This document shows, piece by piece, positions 33,581 to 41,587 of a DNA stretch of 64,000 nucleotides. The translations under genes were made by a program, and so were the position numbers. A model generated the notes under the pieces. It had not been told where the DNA came from. It saw only the letters and a list, made by a program, of their open reading frames with translations, and ran no database searches. The stretch spans positions 155,013 to 219,012 of the forward strand of contig JAJDED010000039.1 of NCBI GenBank assembly GCA_029259915.1. The letters are read 5' to 3'. Position 1 is the stretch's first letter. Every line of letters starts with the position of its first letter. This DNA is from Planctomycetota bacterium (GTDB lineage Bacteria > Planctomycetota > Planctomycetia > Pirellulales > Lacipirellulaceae).

Positions 33581-34442
33581 TTCTTTAGACATCAATCGCT
33601 GGGAACAGATCTTAGGCAACGTAGCGCTGATAGAGTTTTGTAAGGACTTGGTCTGGGCGGTTCGTGTAAAAGGAGTTCGCACCGGCCTCAAGGATTTTAA
33701 CGCCATCATTTCAGGCCTATCGCGCACGGGAAAAAGTATGTGCATAAGATTTACGATGAAGTGTATAGGGTGTTTTGACTTGAATTTCGAAACTTTAGTG
33801 CCATGCGGAAGGTGCATGAGCTGCAAGACAAAGCAATATCGATCTGGGAACCGTGGCTGGGAAAACTGGTGTAGCATCCTCTCTCCCGAAGATGCACCGA
33901 CACCTATTGAATATCACTATGCCCCAGTCGATTGCACCACACTTGACAAAGACAAGTTAGCCAGGCTTGTCTTTGATCTCGAAGCGAATGAGGATTCCCT
34001 GAACATTGTTTACCTGGATGAAATACACCGGCTTACTTCGCGCAACATGGATGAACAACTACTTATTCCGATGGAGAGTTACGAAGCGATCTGGATTGCC
34101 TCATCTGCATACGCCGATCGGAGTGATGGCAGCAACCGTAAGCCTCTGGAAAAAATGCTTCTTAACCGTTTCACTCACCGGCTCACCACCCAAAAACCGA
34201 GTGTTGATGAATTGGTGATTTGGCTTGCGGAGCGTTGCGAGAGGCTTGGCGTTACTGTTGAAGATCCAAGGACGACCCTTGGACTGATTGCCCAACGGAG
34301 CGATAGGATCCCTGGTCTGGCTCAGCAAGTCGTCGACAAAGTGTCTAAGAAACGTGACAAGACCTTGACCAGGAAGATTTTGGATCAACATGTTTTCGAT
34401 TTTGATGACGGTCAAATATTCAACGCAGGTACGGATGAGTAA
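33552..34442 (+). CDS. AAA+ ATPase with DnaX-like zinc module and RuvB-like Walker B
   Basis: A 296-residue protein. GGAAGGAG precedes ATG 33552. Walker A is ISGLSRTGKS (residues about 55-64). Next comes a cysteine cluster (C at about 75, then LVPCGRCMSC) matching the C-x(8-10)-C-x2-C-x2-C zinc module of DnaX clamp-loader subunits. Walker B is NIVYLDEIHRL (about 149-159), identical in core to the RuvB DEIHRL. Sensor 1 is AIWIASSAY. The C-terminal lid (LLNRFTHRL, PSVDELVIWLAERCERLGV, SDRIPGLAQQVVDKV) is RuvB/clamp-loader-like. It could load a helicase or clamp for an element's replication, or drive transposition (TniB-like). No partner polymerase or integrase is nearby. Confidence 0.7.
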   Translation: MKKDLPQSLDSLDINRWEQILGNVALIEFCKDLVWAVRVKGVRTGLKDFNAIISGLSRTGKSMCIRFTMKCIGCFDLNFETLVPCGRCMSCKTKQYRSGNRGWENWCSILSPEDAPTPIEYHYAPVDCTTLDKDKLARLVFDLEANEDSLNIVYLDEIHRLTSRNMDEQLLIPMESYEAIWIASSAYADRSDGSNRKPLEKMLLNRFTHRLTTQKPSVDELVIWLAERCERLGVTVEDPRTTLGLIAQRSDRIPGLAQQVVDKVSKKRDKTLTRKILDQHVFDFDDGQIFNAGTDE

Positions 34443-35028
34443 CTTCGCAACTAGTAATCGTTGACTAGGGTTATGATTGGCGCCGACTTCACCCCGTAGC
34501 AATTAGGTTACGGAGTCCATGCTGCAAGCCACGTCATTCACAGCGAGTACTCCGAGCAAGAACTTCATCCAATCTCCGGTAAGGATAAGAGTGAAGAAAA
34601 CACAATCGATCCCCCAAAGATCAATTTGTTTGATTCCTAGTGCCGGTCACCAAGAGACCGTGCGTGGGCACCTCGATGTCCCACACTCGCAGTTCAACAA
34701 AAGATTTTTGAGACAAAGAACAACTAGTAGAAGTAGTGGAAGAAAATTGTTTCCAAGTATAAGTATTAGAACAAAGTGAAATTACTGATGCAGGTAAGAG
34801 TGAAACAAGAGAACAAAAAGGTTTAGATGTCCAAGTAAAGGTCAAAATAAAAATAACTCAGGTCAAGAACAAGGTGCTCGTACGAGAATAATAGATAGTG
34901 AAAACAAGGTGTAGACAAGCAAACCATAACTGCAAATATCACGTGAAACGAAAGTGATATGAACATGGTCTGTTGAATCGGTAGATTCGAATTACGAAAC
35001 CCCAACCCAAAGATGAAAAGAGAAACCA
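34443..35028. other. 586-bp gap with no supported gene
   Basis: This stretch splits the accessory cluster in two. Short open frames on both strands (34519-34779, 34621-34845, 34823-35035) have neither ribosome sites nor recognisable protein features. The composition is A+T-rich with purine-rich runs (34730-34900). It might hold an origin, promoter or non-coding RNA, but nothing specific is visible. Confidence 0.5.
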
Positions 35029-35274
35029 ATGACAACCAATATCAAAACACACCCGATCACAAAAACACCCGAACGAAAAACCCGACACCTACCCCCGGGC
35101 CACCGCGTGCTCCACGTCACGGTCCCAGAGGAGATTTTCAATGCAGCCAAGGCCAAGGCCCTCCTGCTTGGCGTCGAATGGCCCTATTTCGTGGTGGAGC
35201 TCCTAAAGGAGGCAGACCCGAGAAGGGGTGGCACCCTGGTCGAGCAGATTGGCCCTGCAACTTCAGCCAAGTAA
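35029..35274 (+). CDS. Ribbon-helix-helix-like small DNA-binding protein
   Basis: An 81-residue protein. After a basic, Thr/Lys/Pro-rich N-terminus, residues about 27-62 follow the RHH (CopG/Arc) plan: a beta strand VLHVTVPEEIF, helix NAAKAKALLLG and helix EWPYFVVELLKEA. RHH proteins bind DNA as dimers and often repress plasmid or toxin-antitoxin promoters. It opens the second half of the cluster, so it may control the downstream genes. ATG 35029 is used; no strong ribosome site is seen. Confidence 0.55.
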   Translation: MTTNIKTHPITKTPERKTRHLPPGHRVLHVTVPEEIFNAAKAKALLLGVEWPYFVVELLKEADPRRGGTLVEQIGPATSAK

Positions 35275-35313
35275 TCCCAGCGCTAAACTCAGCGGCTGGA
35301 TGCTGCTGGGCTA

Positions 35314-35997
35314 GTGAACGACATTTCGGTTCCGGCCAACGCACCCACAATAAGTAATCCAGTGAACGAAACCAGCAACCTCATGCAATCACGTAAATTT
35401 GGAGCCAAACCTAAGCCACTGGTGAGAGTAGAGCGCCACGAACCCAACCACGAAGATCCTGGGTCCGAAGTTTGGAAACGGATTGAGTTGATTGCCGGAC
35501 AACTTCCGTCCTGCGTTTTCCTGAACCCGATCGCCACCGTTACCTGTGACGCGGCTACACCGGAGTTTTTCCGTACCACCCGTAAGCTCCAAGCCAAATG
35601 GTGCCAGCAGTACAAAGCCATTTTCGGCAGGCAAGCACTACGATCGGTCAAGGACTGGGTGAGTTGGAAAGGATATCCATGCCATGAAGCCCGCTACTGG
35701 GACAGAGCCGTCTGTTTCATTGGTGTCTTGTTCCTGAACGGCGACTTTATTCCTCCCCACCAATGGCCCGATCACAAGCTGAAACGGAGGCATTGCCGTG
35801 AGCAATCCAACCCTGCAATACCAAAAATTCCCCCAAGTCAGCAAATAAATCGGTTCCTCATAAGAGAGGAAATGTCAGAGAAGTTCTCATGCCAGACTGA
35901 CCAGGGCCACAAACATAAAAGACTGGCACAGAACATGAAGCTCCTCGGACTTTCCGATACAGAACACAAGTTGAACAAACCTGTAAGGAGCAAGTGA
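35314..35997 (+). CDS. Unknown protein of the accessory cluster
   Basis: A 227-residue frame with a GTG at 35314. The central part (WKRIELIAGQLPSCVFLNP, then KLQAKWCQQYKAIFGRQALRSVKDW, then CHEARYWDRAVCFIGVLF) is rich in Trp, Cys and basic residues and probably folded; the last 60 residues are polar and basic. No family is recognised. Its TGA overlaps the next ATG by one base (TGATG), so the pair is probably co-translated. Confidence 0.5.
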   Translation: MNDISVPANAPTISNPVNETSNLMQSRKFGAKPKPLVRVERHEPNHEDPGSEVWKRIELIAGQLPSCVFLNPIATVTCDAATPEFFRTTRKLQAKWCQQYKAIFGRQALRSVKDWVSWKGYPCHEARYWDRAVCFIGVLFLNGDFIPPHQWPDHKLKRRHCREQSNPAIPKIPPSQQINRFLIREEMSEKFSCQTDQGHKHKRLAQNMKLLGLSDTEHKLNKPVRSK

Positions 35998-36674
35998 TGA
36001 CACTGGCCGTAAAATTTCAATGCGACATTCAGGACGAGACATTCTCCCGCTCAGAGTTATTTCAAAGCATTACCGAATTCCTGAATCAACTGAAAGCTCG
36101 ACAGCTCGACCTGGACATCCTCGAAGCCAAGATGATGCCACTCTCATTAGCTTGTCCTGACTTCATCTCAGAAGAATACCTGCCACAGCTACAGTTGACC
36201 CTGCACTCTGCTTGCGTCTTGACCCTCACCAACTGCACGGAGTGGGACACAATATCGTTAGACCAAGCAACCGTTCCCAATAACGAAGCAAAAACAAAGA
36301 CCCTGGCATGCCTCTACGGGTGCTTCTTGGAGAATGCCCTAGAACTGTTCAAGTTGCTGGAAGACGCCGCCTATGCACTGCTCAGTAAATCAGGAGGGTT
36401 CCGAACGAAGCCTCAGCAGGAAAACGACAAGGAACAGATAGACCAGATTCTGACCGACATGGAAAACTCGATTCGCACCCACAGCAAGAAACTTGAAACA
36501 GTCAAAGAGTCCTTTCCCGACTCTGCCAACAATGGTCACTACCGAGAGCAGTTCGACGGGGCTCATGGGGTGGGAGTGAATTCACTGCAAGTAGTACCCA
36601 ACAAACAACTGGTTTCTCCTTCCCCGAGCTCTCACAAGATAAGCACCCACCCCAAGAACATTCCTAAGCCATGA
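35997..36674 (+). CDS. Unknown helical protein, paralogue of 37018-37524 product
   Basis: A 225-residue protein from ATG 35997. Residues about 18-70 (FQSITEFLNQLKARQLDLDI, then FISEEYLPQLQLTLHSAC) share a pattern with the 168-aa protein at 37018: FLxxLxxxxLDLDxL, then SxxxxDFxSEEYxxQL, then a Cys-containing helix (ACVLTL versus ACIVQA). The two are therefore probable paralogues arisen by duplication within the cluster. The C-terminal 80 residues are extended and Ser/Pro-rich. No enzymatic motif. Unknown role. Confidence 0.55.
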   Translation: MTLAVKFQCDIQDETFSRSELFQSITEFLNQLKARQLDLDILEAKMMPLSLACPDFISEEYLPQLQLTLHSACVLTLTNCTEWDTISLDQATVPNNEAKTKTLACLYGCFLENALELFKLLEDAAYALLSKSGGFRTKPQQENDKEQIDQILTDMENSIRTHSKKLETVKESFPDSANNGHYREQFDGAHGVGVNSLQVVPNKQLVSPSPSSHKISTHPKNIPKP

Positions 36675-36749
36675 CCGATCACACTGGCAAAGCCAGAACT
36701 CCGCAGCAGAACCTGTATCCAACCGACACAGCAACTACCCCCTAACCAA

Positions 36750-36941
36750 ATGAGAAATCCTATGAATACCCAAGTAAACTCCCAGCACTGCGACCACCCC
36801 GACTACGAAACCAAGTGCGAAACTCTATTCGGCCAAAGGAGCAAAGATTACATCTGCACAAAGTGCGGCAAAGCATTCACGAGTATCGAACAGATTCATA
36901 AAGACGCCGCAGAGAACAGATCCCGAATCACAAACCAATAA
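36750..36941 (+). CDS. Small zinc-finger-like protein
   Basis: A 63-residue frame (ATG 36750, or 36762 within it). It contains HCDHPDYETKCETLF followed by DYICTKCGKAFTS, that is a C-x2-C knuckle of classic zinc-finger form (YxCxxCGKxF) preceded by an additional Cys-His pair. Probably binds one zinc ion and nucleic acid or protein. It lies between the two paralogous genes. The short length makes its reality uncertain. Confidence 0.45.
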   Translation: MRNPMNTQVNSQHCDHPDYETKCETLFGQRSKDYICTKCGKAFTSIEQIHKDAAENRSRITNQ

Positions 36942-37017
36942 ACGTTCCTCTGCCATTCACCAAAGTGCCACAACCACAGTCCAACCACAACACATATTCC
37001 ACACCAGAAAGCCAATC

Positions 37018-37524
37018 ATGCTCCCGACCCCACACCGACAGCACTCTGCCATCGACGTACTCAATTCCACAATCCAGTTCCTCAAAACCATCGACCAGCT
37101 GGAAATCGACCTGGATGATCTTCGAATCTCAGAAACTATCCTCAGTACTATGATTGATCACTCCACCTTCTTCCAAGAAGATTACATCGAACAACTGGAA
37201 GAAATTCGTGACCTTGCGGGTGCCTGCATCGTCCAAGCCTGCAAAAAGAAAAACATCCCCGGTCTCTGCCACTGGTCCGACAACCATCCCGACCCACTGG
37301 CATCCAACTACCAACAGTTCCAACGCCAATACGCCGAGTTCCTATCCGACGTCCGTGAAACCGTAAAAGATATAGAAGTTCAAGCTGACGAGGAACTCAC
37401 CCAGGAAGACCAGACCGCCCTGTACGGTCTAACCGCACACCTTGCATCCCCACTTATGCTCGCTAAGGCCTACGCAACTGCACAACAGTCCCTAGATGTA
37501 ACCACCGATGCATCGTTCTCGTGA
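37018..37524 (+). CDS. Unknown helical protein, paralogue of 35997-36674 product
   Basis: A 168-residue acidic protein. The segment FLKTIDQLEIDLDDLRISE, then FFQEDYIEQLEEIRDLAGAC (residues about 21-75) mirrors the beginning of the 35997-36674 product. The remainder (QRQYAEFLSDVRETVKDIEVQADEEL in outline) is helical, possibly coiled. No known domain. It closes the + strand cluster; the kinase gene that follows is on the other strand, with converging ends. Confidence 0.55.
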   Translation: MLPTPHRQHSAIDVLNSTIQFLKTIDQLEIDLDDLRISETILSTMIDHSTFFQEDYIEQLEEIRDLAGACIVQACKKKNIPGLCHWSDNHPDPLASNYQQFQRQYAEFLSDVRETVKDIEVQADEELTQEDQTALYGLTAHLASPLMLAKAYATAQQSLDVTTDASFS

Positions 37525-37598
37525 TAGTCAATCCGGCGTGTGGGCTACGAGAACACCACCTTCACTCCAATGCACATCTCACGTTGTCATGGCTCGCG

Positions 37599-39803
37599 CT
37601 AGCCCTGGAACGGCTTTCGCAGAAGTATGAATACTAGTCCCGGCTCGTTAGCAACTAGGTCAAGACGAGTGGCATAGATATCCCGGTCTGTGTCATCGAT
37701 AAACTCAGCCTGTCTTGAGACAGCTTCAGTGACTGCGTCAATTTTAGAAATCACGTCGGCAGCTCTCTTACCTACAGACTCTTCGATAGGGCCGTGCGTA
37801 TGAGAAGCATGAACCCAAATTGAGCAGTTCGGATCAAGAACGATAACCTGCTGGGCCGTGCGAACGCGATCTCTTGTCTCTCTTTCAAGAACTCGTTGCA
37901 AGTCGCATTCGATCATGACGAAACCGAAAGGCTCTTCTGTCCGTTCGTCGAAAACAGGTACGCCAGCCGAGAGTTGGCGCCGATGTGGAAGATTCGGTAG
38001 ATTCCCCTCAGTTTCCGCAACGGCTGGCAACGCGACAAACACCTCGTCCGGCTTCTGTTGCTCGACGGCTTGAACAAATTCATCGATTTTCGACTTTATC
38101 AATCGACTCAGTGGAACCGAGCGTACGCTGGCACGTTCGGTGCTGTGCCGCTCGACACGCACGATTTCCTCAAAATCCTTATCGTCGACATTGCAGAAGG
38201 CAATGGCTGTGTAATCGGTATTTGCTTGGAGAAGTCCTTTGAGGATTGTTGCTAGTCGCTCTCGCCAAACATTTTCTTTATCTTTGCTGGTTCCTGAACG
38301 AGCATCAATAATTTCCTGAATCGGAGGCAGGCCCGCTATGAATCGGGCGTTCGTACCAAAATCACGGATTAGCGATTGCAAGTTGGCCCGCAGCTCCCGA
38401 CCCTCTATCCGCATGCTGTTGTACTGTTGTCGCTTCTCGTGCTGGCCAGCCATCCAACGTTGCACCTCGTCAGCAAGGCTGGACGCTGAAGCGTGGCGCG
38501 CGTAAGGCTTCCGAGACATGGCTTTTATGCAAATAGATTCCAGGTCCGCAGGCACACTGGCGTTAAAATCACGTGGTATTGGAGTATCACCTTCTGCGAT
38601 AGCCTTTAATAGCTCCTTGACTCGTAGCTTGCCATCTCGAGAAGTATTGCTCTTTTCGTGCGGAGTACAGCCAGTGAGGATCGCGAATAGAATTGCCCCA
38701 AGTCCGTAGATATCTGTTCTTTCATCAACGCTGTTTAGATCGCCAGCCGCTTGTTCCGGAGACATGTATAGCGGTGTGCCAATAACGTCACCGTCCATCG
38801 TGCAGGCAAGCGTGCTGTCGTCGGAGCATTGTTCGATCGTGAATTGCGTCGTCAACTCGGCGTCGTCGGAACACTTTGCGAGACCCCAGTCGAGGACGAT
38901 GACCTGGCCAAAGTTGTCGAGGGCTACATTTTCCGGTTTGAGGTCCCGATGAATGATGCCACGAGAATGAGCATAGCCAATGGCTTGGCAAACACCGATA
39001 AAAGCGGTCAGTAAACGATGTACTTCAAGAGCGTCCTCCTCTCCAGACTGCCGTCGTTCGTGGTATTCGACGATGGCGTCCGCCAACGTACGTTTCCCCA
39101 CGAAGCGCATGGAGTAGAATGGTTGTCCTGTCTTTGGGTCGCTGCCAAATTGATACAAAGGCACGATGTTGGGGTGCTCGAGGTGTCCCGTGATTTCTGC
39201 TTCGCGATGAAACCTCTGCCAAGCCTCAGTCGATTCGCTGGCATCGACATTCATTTCTTTGATAGCCACGGTCCGCTTCAATTTTTCGTCACGAGCCAAC
39301 CAAACGGAACCAAGTCCACCTTGAGCCAGTTTCCGGGTGAGAGTGAATCGCGACACGAGCTGTCGTGATTCAGTTGCAGGATGTCGACTGGGATTCGTAT
39401 CATCTAGCAGCACGCTCAACGGAGTGAGGTCGCAAGAGTCCGATGAATCATCAAGGAGCGGTATGTTCTCGCCCGTCACGCTATCCTTTGGCGATCGGGG
39501 CAATGCATCGGAGTCTTTTCCTCCACGACTTTCGGACTCCTGACGCTCCGCCGCTAGACGCGTCGACTCACGAAGACGTTGCTTCACCTCGTTGGGCATG
39601 CCGGGCGCAACGGAAGCATCTCCCGATTCTGCCATTACGGCAATATCGGAAAGCGAACTCTGAATGACACGAGATATCCTAGCGAACGTGCGGGAGTTGG
39701 CATCCTCAGCTAGATGCTTGTCGACTTCTTCCGCTTCTTCTTGCGTCAGTTCGCGCGCAAGCGACTGCGAGATAAGTTCCGATGCTTTACGATCATTTAG
39801 CAT
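37599..39803 (-). CDS. Ser/Thr protein kinase with anti-sigma-like N-terminus and sensor-like C-terminus
   Basis: About 734 residues from ATG 39803, chosen because GAGGGG lies 7 nt upstream; it overlaps the sigma factor stop (11 bp). An alternative ATG is at 39821. Residues about 1-45 (LISQSLARELTQEEAEEVDKHLAED in outline) resemble the helical anti-sigma domain but lack its Cys/His. The Hanks-type kinase follows (about 150-430): LAQGGLGSVWLARD glycine loop, VAIKEM, HRDLKPENVALD, LDWGLAK (DFG as DWG) and YMSPEQAAGD. A central helical linker and a C-terminal domain (about 480-730; CNVDDKDFEEIVRVER, FGFVMIECDLQRVL) resemble a Cache/GAF-type sensor. No transmembrane segment. With the preceding ECF sigma it forms an ECF-kinase pair typical of planctomycetes. 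Confidence 0.88.
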   Translation of the reverse strand: MLNDRKASELISQSLARELTQEEAEEVDKHLAEDANSRTFARISRVIQSSLSDIAVMAESGDASVAPGMPNEVKQRLRESTRLAAERQESESRGGKDSDALPRSPKDSVTGENIPLLDDSSDSCDLTPLSVLLDDTNPSRHPATESRQLVSRFTLTRKLAQGGLGSVWLARDEKLKRTVAIKEMNVDASESTEAWQRFHREAEITGHLEHPNIVPLYQFGSDPKTGQPFYSMRFVGKRTLADAIVEYHERRQSGEEDALEVHRLLTAFIGVCQAIGYAHSRGIIHRDLKPENVALDNFGQVIVLDWGLAKCSDDAELTTQFTIEQCSDDSTLACTMDGDVIGTPLYMSPEQAAGDLNSVDERTDIYGLGAILFAILTGCTPHEKSNTSRDGKLRVKELLKAIAEGDTPIPRDFNASVPADLESICIKAMSRKPYARHASASSLADEVQRWMAGQHEKRQQYNSMRIEGRELRANLQSLIRDFGTNARFIAGLPPIQEIIDARSGTSKDKENVWRERLATILKGLLQANTDYTAIAFCNVDDKDFEEIVRVERHSTERASVRSVPLSRLIKSKIDEFVQAVEQQKPDEVFVALPAVAETEGNLPNLPHRRQLSAGVPVFDERTEEPFGFVMIECDLQRVLERETRDRVRTAQQVIVLDPNCSIWVHASHTHGPIEESVGKRAADVISKIDAVTEAVSRQAEFIDDTDRDIYATRLDLVANEPGLVFILLRKPFQG

Positions 39804-40398
39804 GTTGTGGCCCCTCGCCATCACTGAACCACCGGCTGCCCACGCACTTGGATAGACCAAGTCGGGCACGATGCATACGCGTCCAGAGGCTTGCCGGTGT
39901 GATCTCCAATGCGTGGCAAATCTGGTCGGTGCCCATCTCTTCCATAACACTTAAGACGAAAACGTCCGCCTGACTAGATGGAAGGCGACCGAGGCAGTTC
40001 CGAACAACTTCCCAAAGCTCGCGAGATGCAACGTTCTGATCCGCTGTTGATGACCAGGGCACCGCGTCTTTCCGCCAATTGCCCTTTTCATCGAACAATT
40101 GATTGCTGGGATCGTGTTCATCTTCGTAGGAAGCAGCACGATCGAATTTAGTACGAAGGCGAATGTAATCTACAATCTTGCGTTTTAGAATTCCCAACAG
40201 CCAAGCGCACTCAGACCCTCGCCCTGAGAACTGATTTCGATATCGAATACCCGCCAGAAAAGTTTCCTGGACGACTTCCTCCACAGCGTTCGCATCGCGC
40301 AATCTCGAAAAAGCGTAGCGATATAAGTAGTCGCCGTAAGAGTCGACCCAAAGTTCTGGATCGATGGTTTTTTCTTTGGGAATTGAAATTTGATCCAC
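39793..40398 (-). CDS. ECF-type RNA polymerase sigma factor
   Basis: A 201-residue sigma factor starting with GTG 40398 (GGAG upstream). Region 2 is YRYAFSRLRDANAVEEVVQETFLAGIRYRNQF (about 26-58, in outline), including the -10 recognition helix. Region 4 is LGRLPSSQADVFVLSVMEEMGTDQICHALEITPASLWTRMHRARLGL (about 140-185), with the DNA-binding helix-turn-helix. It is followed by the kinase gene, probably in one operon. ECF factors coupled to Ser/Thr kinases are activated by phosphorylation or released from an anti-sigma domain. Confidence 0.92.
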   Translation of the reverse strand: MDQISIPKEKTIDPELWVDSYGDYLYRYAFSRLRDANAVEEVVQETFLAGIRYRNQFSGRGSECAWLLGILKRKIVDYIRLRTKFDRAASYEDEHDPSNQLFDEKGNWRKDAVPWSSTADQNVASRELWEVVRNCLGRLPSSQADVFVLSVMEEMGTDQICHALEITPASLWTRMHRARLGLSKCVGSRWFSDGEGPQHAK

Positions 40399-40707
40399 AG
40401 ACCGCTCCGTTCATTCGTTCCATCGCATGCGCTCAGCTTGCGGAAATTCTGTAAACACGATCGACCACGTCAAACTACCTGATAGTCTACCTCAATCGGT
40501 GTGACTTCTGAAGCCAAGTTTTAACACTACCAGCGTTTTTCTTGGCAGAGACGAAGGAGTCGAACGTCTATTTCTGAGTTTTTCAAATGAAACTGTAAGG
40601 AGCTTGGCTCCGCTACCGTCTCCCAGACTGTCAACTGGTATGTATTCTGCCTCACATAAATAGGCAGTCATGTCGAAAAACCATTTCAGAACATTCGGAG
40701 CGTAGCT

Positions 40708-41451
40708 ATGACCGAAAAGATGTGGTGCCTCAAACGCTGTGATCTCTTTGCACAGCTCACGCCAGTCCAGATGCAACGCATCGAATCACGGAGCCGCACC
40801 CGCTCTTTTTCAGCGCGCAGCCCTGTCTATCTCCCAACTTCGACGGCTGACTCCGTGTTTCTTTTGACGAGCGGTATGGTCAAGGTATGCCACCTGACTT
40901 CTGAAGGAAAGGAGTCGATCCTGATGTTTGTAGAACCAGGAGAATTATTTGGTGAATTGGCAATTTTCATCGGGCAAGCACGAGACGAATATGTGGAGGC
41001 GGTGAGCCAATCGACCGTGGTGATGATTCCCGCAAAGGAGATAGACTTGCTCATGAGCGAACGTACCGATGTCGCGATGGGAATCACTAAAATGATCGGG
41101 TTGCGGCGCCAACGCATTGAGCGGCGGGTCAAGAATTTGCTGTTTATGTCCAATCGAGAACGAATCGTACATTTATTGCTCGACTTGGCCCAACAGTTTG
41201 GACGGGAAGACAACGATGGAATTCATCTACGTGTCAAACTTTCGCATCAAGACTTGGCGAGTCTTATCGGAAGTACGCGGGAGTCGGTAACAGTCATTTT
41301 GAGCCAGTTGAGGTCTGAAGGGGTCATCGATTATGGGCGTCGCAAAATCGTGCTCACCAATCCTGCTCGCCTGGCTCGTAGCGTCAACCGTCAGCCTTCT
41401 CGCAATGCCCACCCTAATCCGCGCCTCTTGCCAGCGTTCGGCACCGGCTAG
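40708..41451 (+). CDS. Crp/Fnr family transcriptional regulator
   Basis: A 247-residue protein, ATG 40708 after GGAG. The cyclic-nucleotide-like beta barrel spans about residues 20-125 (VYLPTSTADSVFLLTSGMVKVCHLTSEGKESILMFVEPGELFGELAIF in outline). The C-terminal winged helix-turn-helix reads LSHQDLASLIGSTRESVTVILSQLRSEG (near 185-212). Two Cys lie at residues 7 and 11 and one in VCHLTS, fewer than the four of an FNR cluster, so Fe-S binding cannot be claimed. It faces glutamate dehydrogenase downstream and may regulate the stress-type genes to the right. The effector is unknown. Confidence 0.92.
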   Translation: MTEKMWCLKRCDLFAQLTPVQMQRIESRSRTRSFSARSPVYLPTSTADSVFLLTSGMVKVCHLTSEGKESILMFVEPGELFGELAIFIGQARDEYVEAVSQSTVVMIPAKEIDLLMSERTDVAMGITKMIGLRRQRIERRVKNLLFMSNRERIVHLLLDLAQQFGREDNDGIHLRVKLSHQDLASLIGSTRESVTVILSQLRSEGVIDYGRRKIVLTNPARLARSVNRQPSRNAHPNPRLLPAFGTG

Positions 41452-41587
41452 AGGCGCACCAGATAAAAATCATCTCGGTAAAACCAACATCGTTGTCGTG
41501 ATGCAGTGACCACGTTTTTTTCGCAACCAATACTATGCAACCATGAACCCCAACTATCACGACGTCTTTCTGTGAAAGGAATCGACT

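Noticed and set aside
34519..35035. Short ORFs in the gap between the AAA+ and RHH genes
   Set aside because: Low-complexity translations on both strands, no ribosome sites and no family features.
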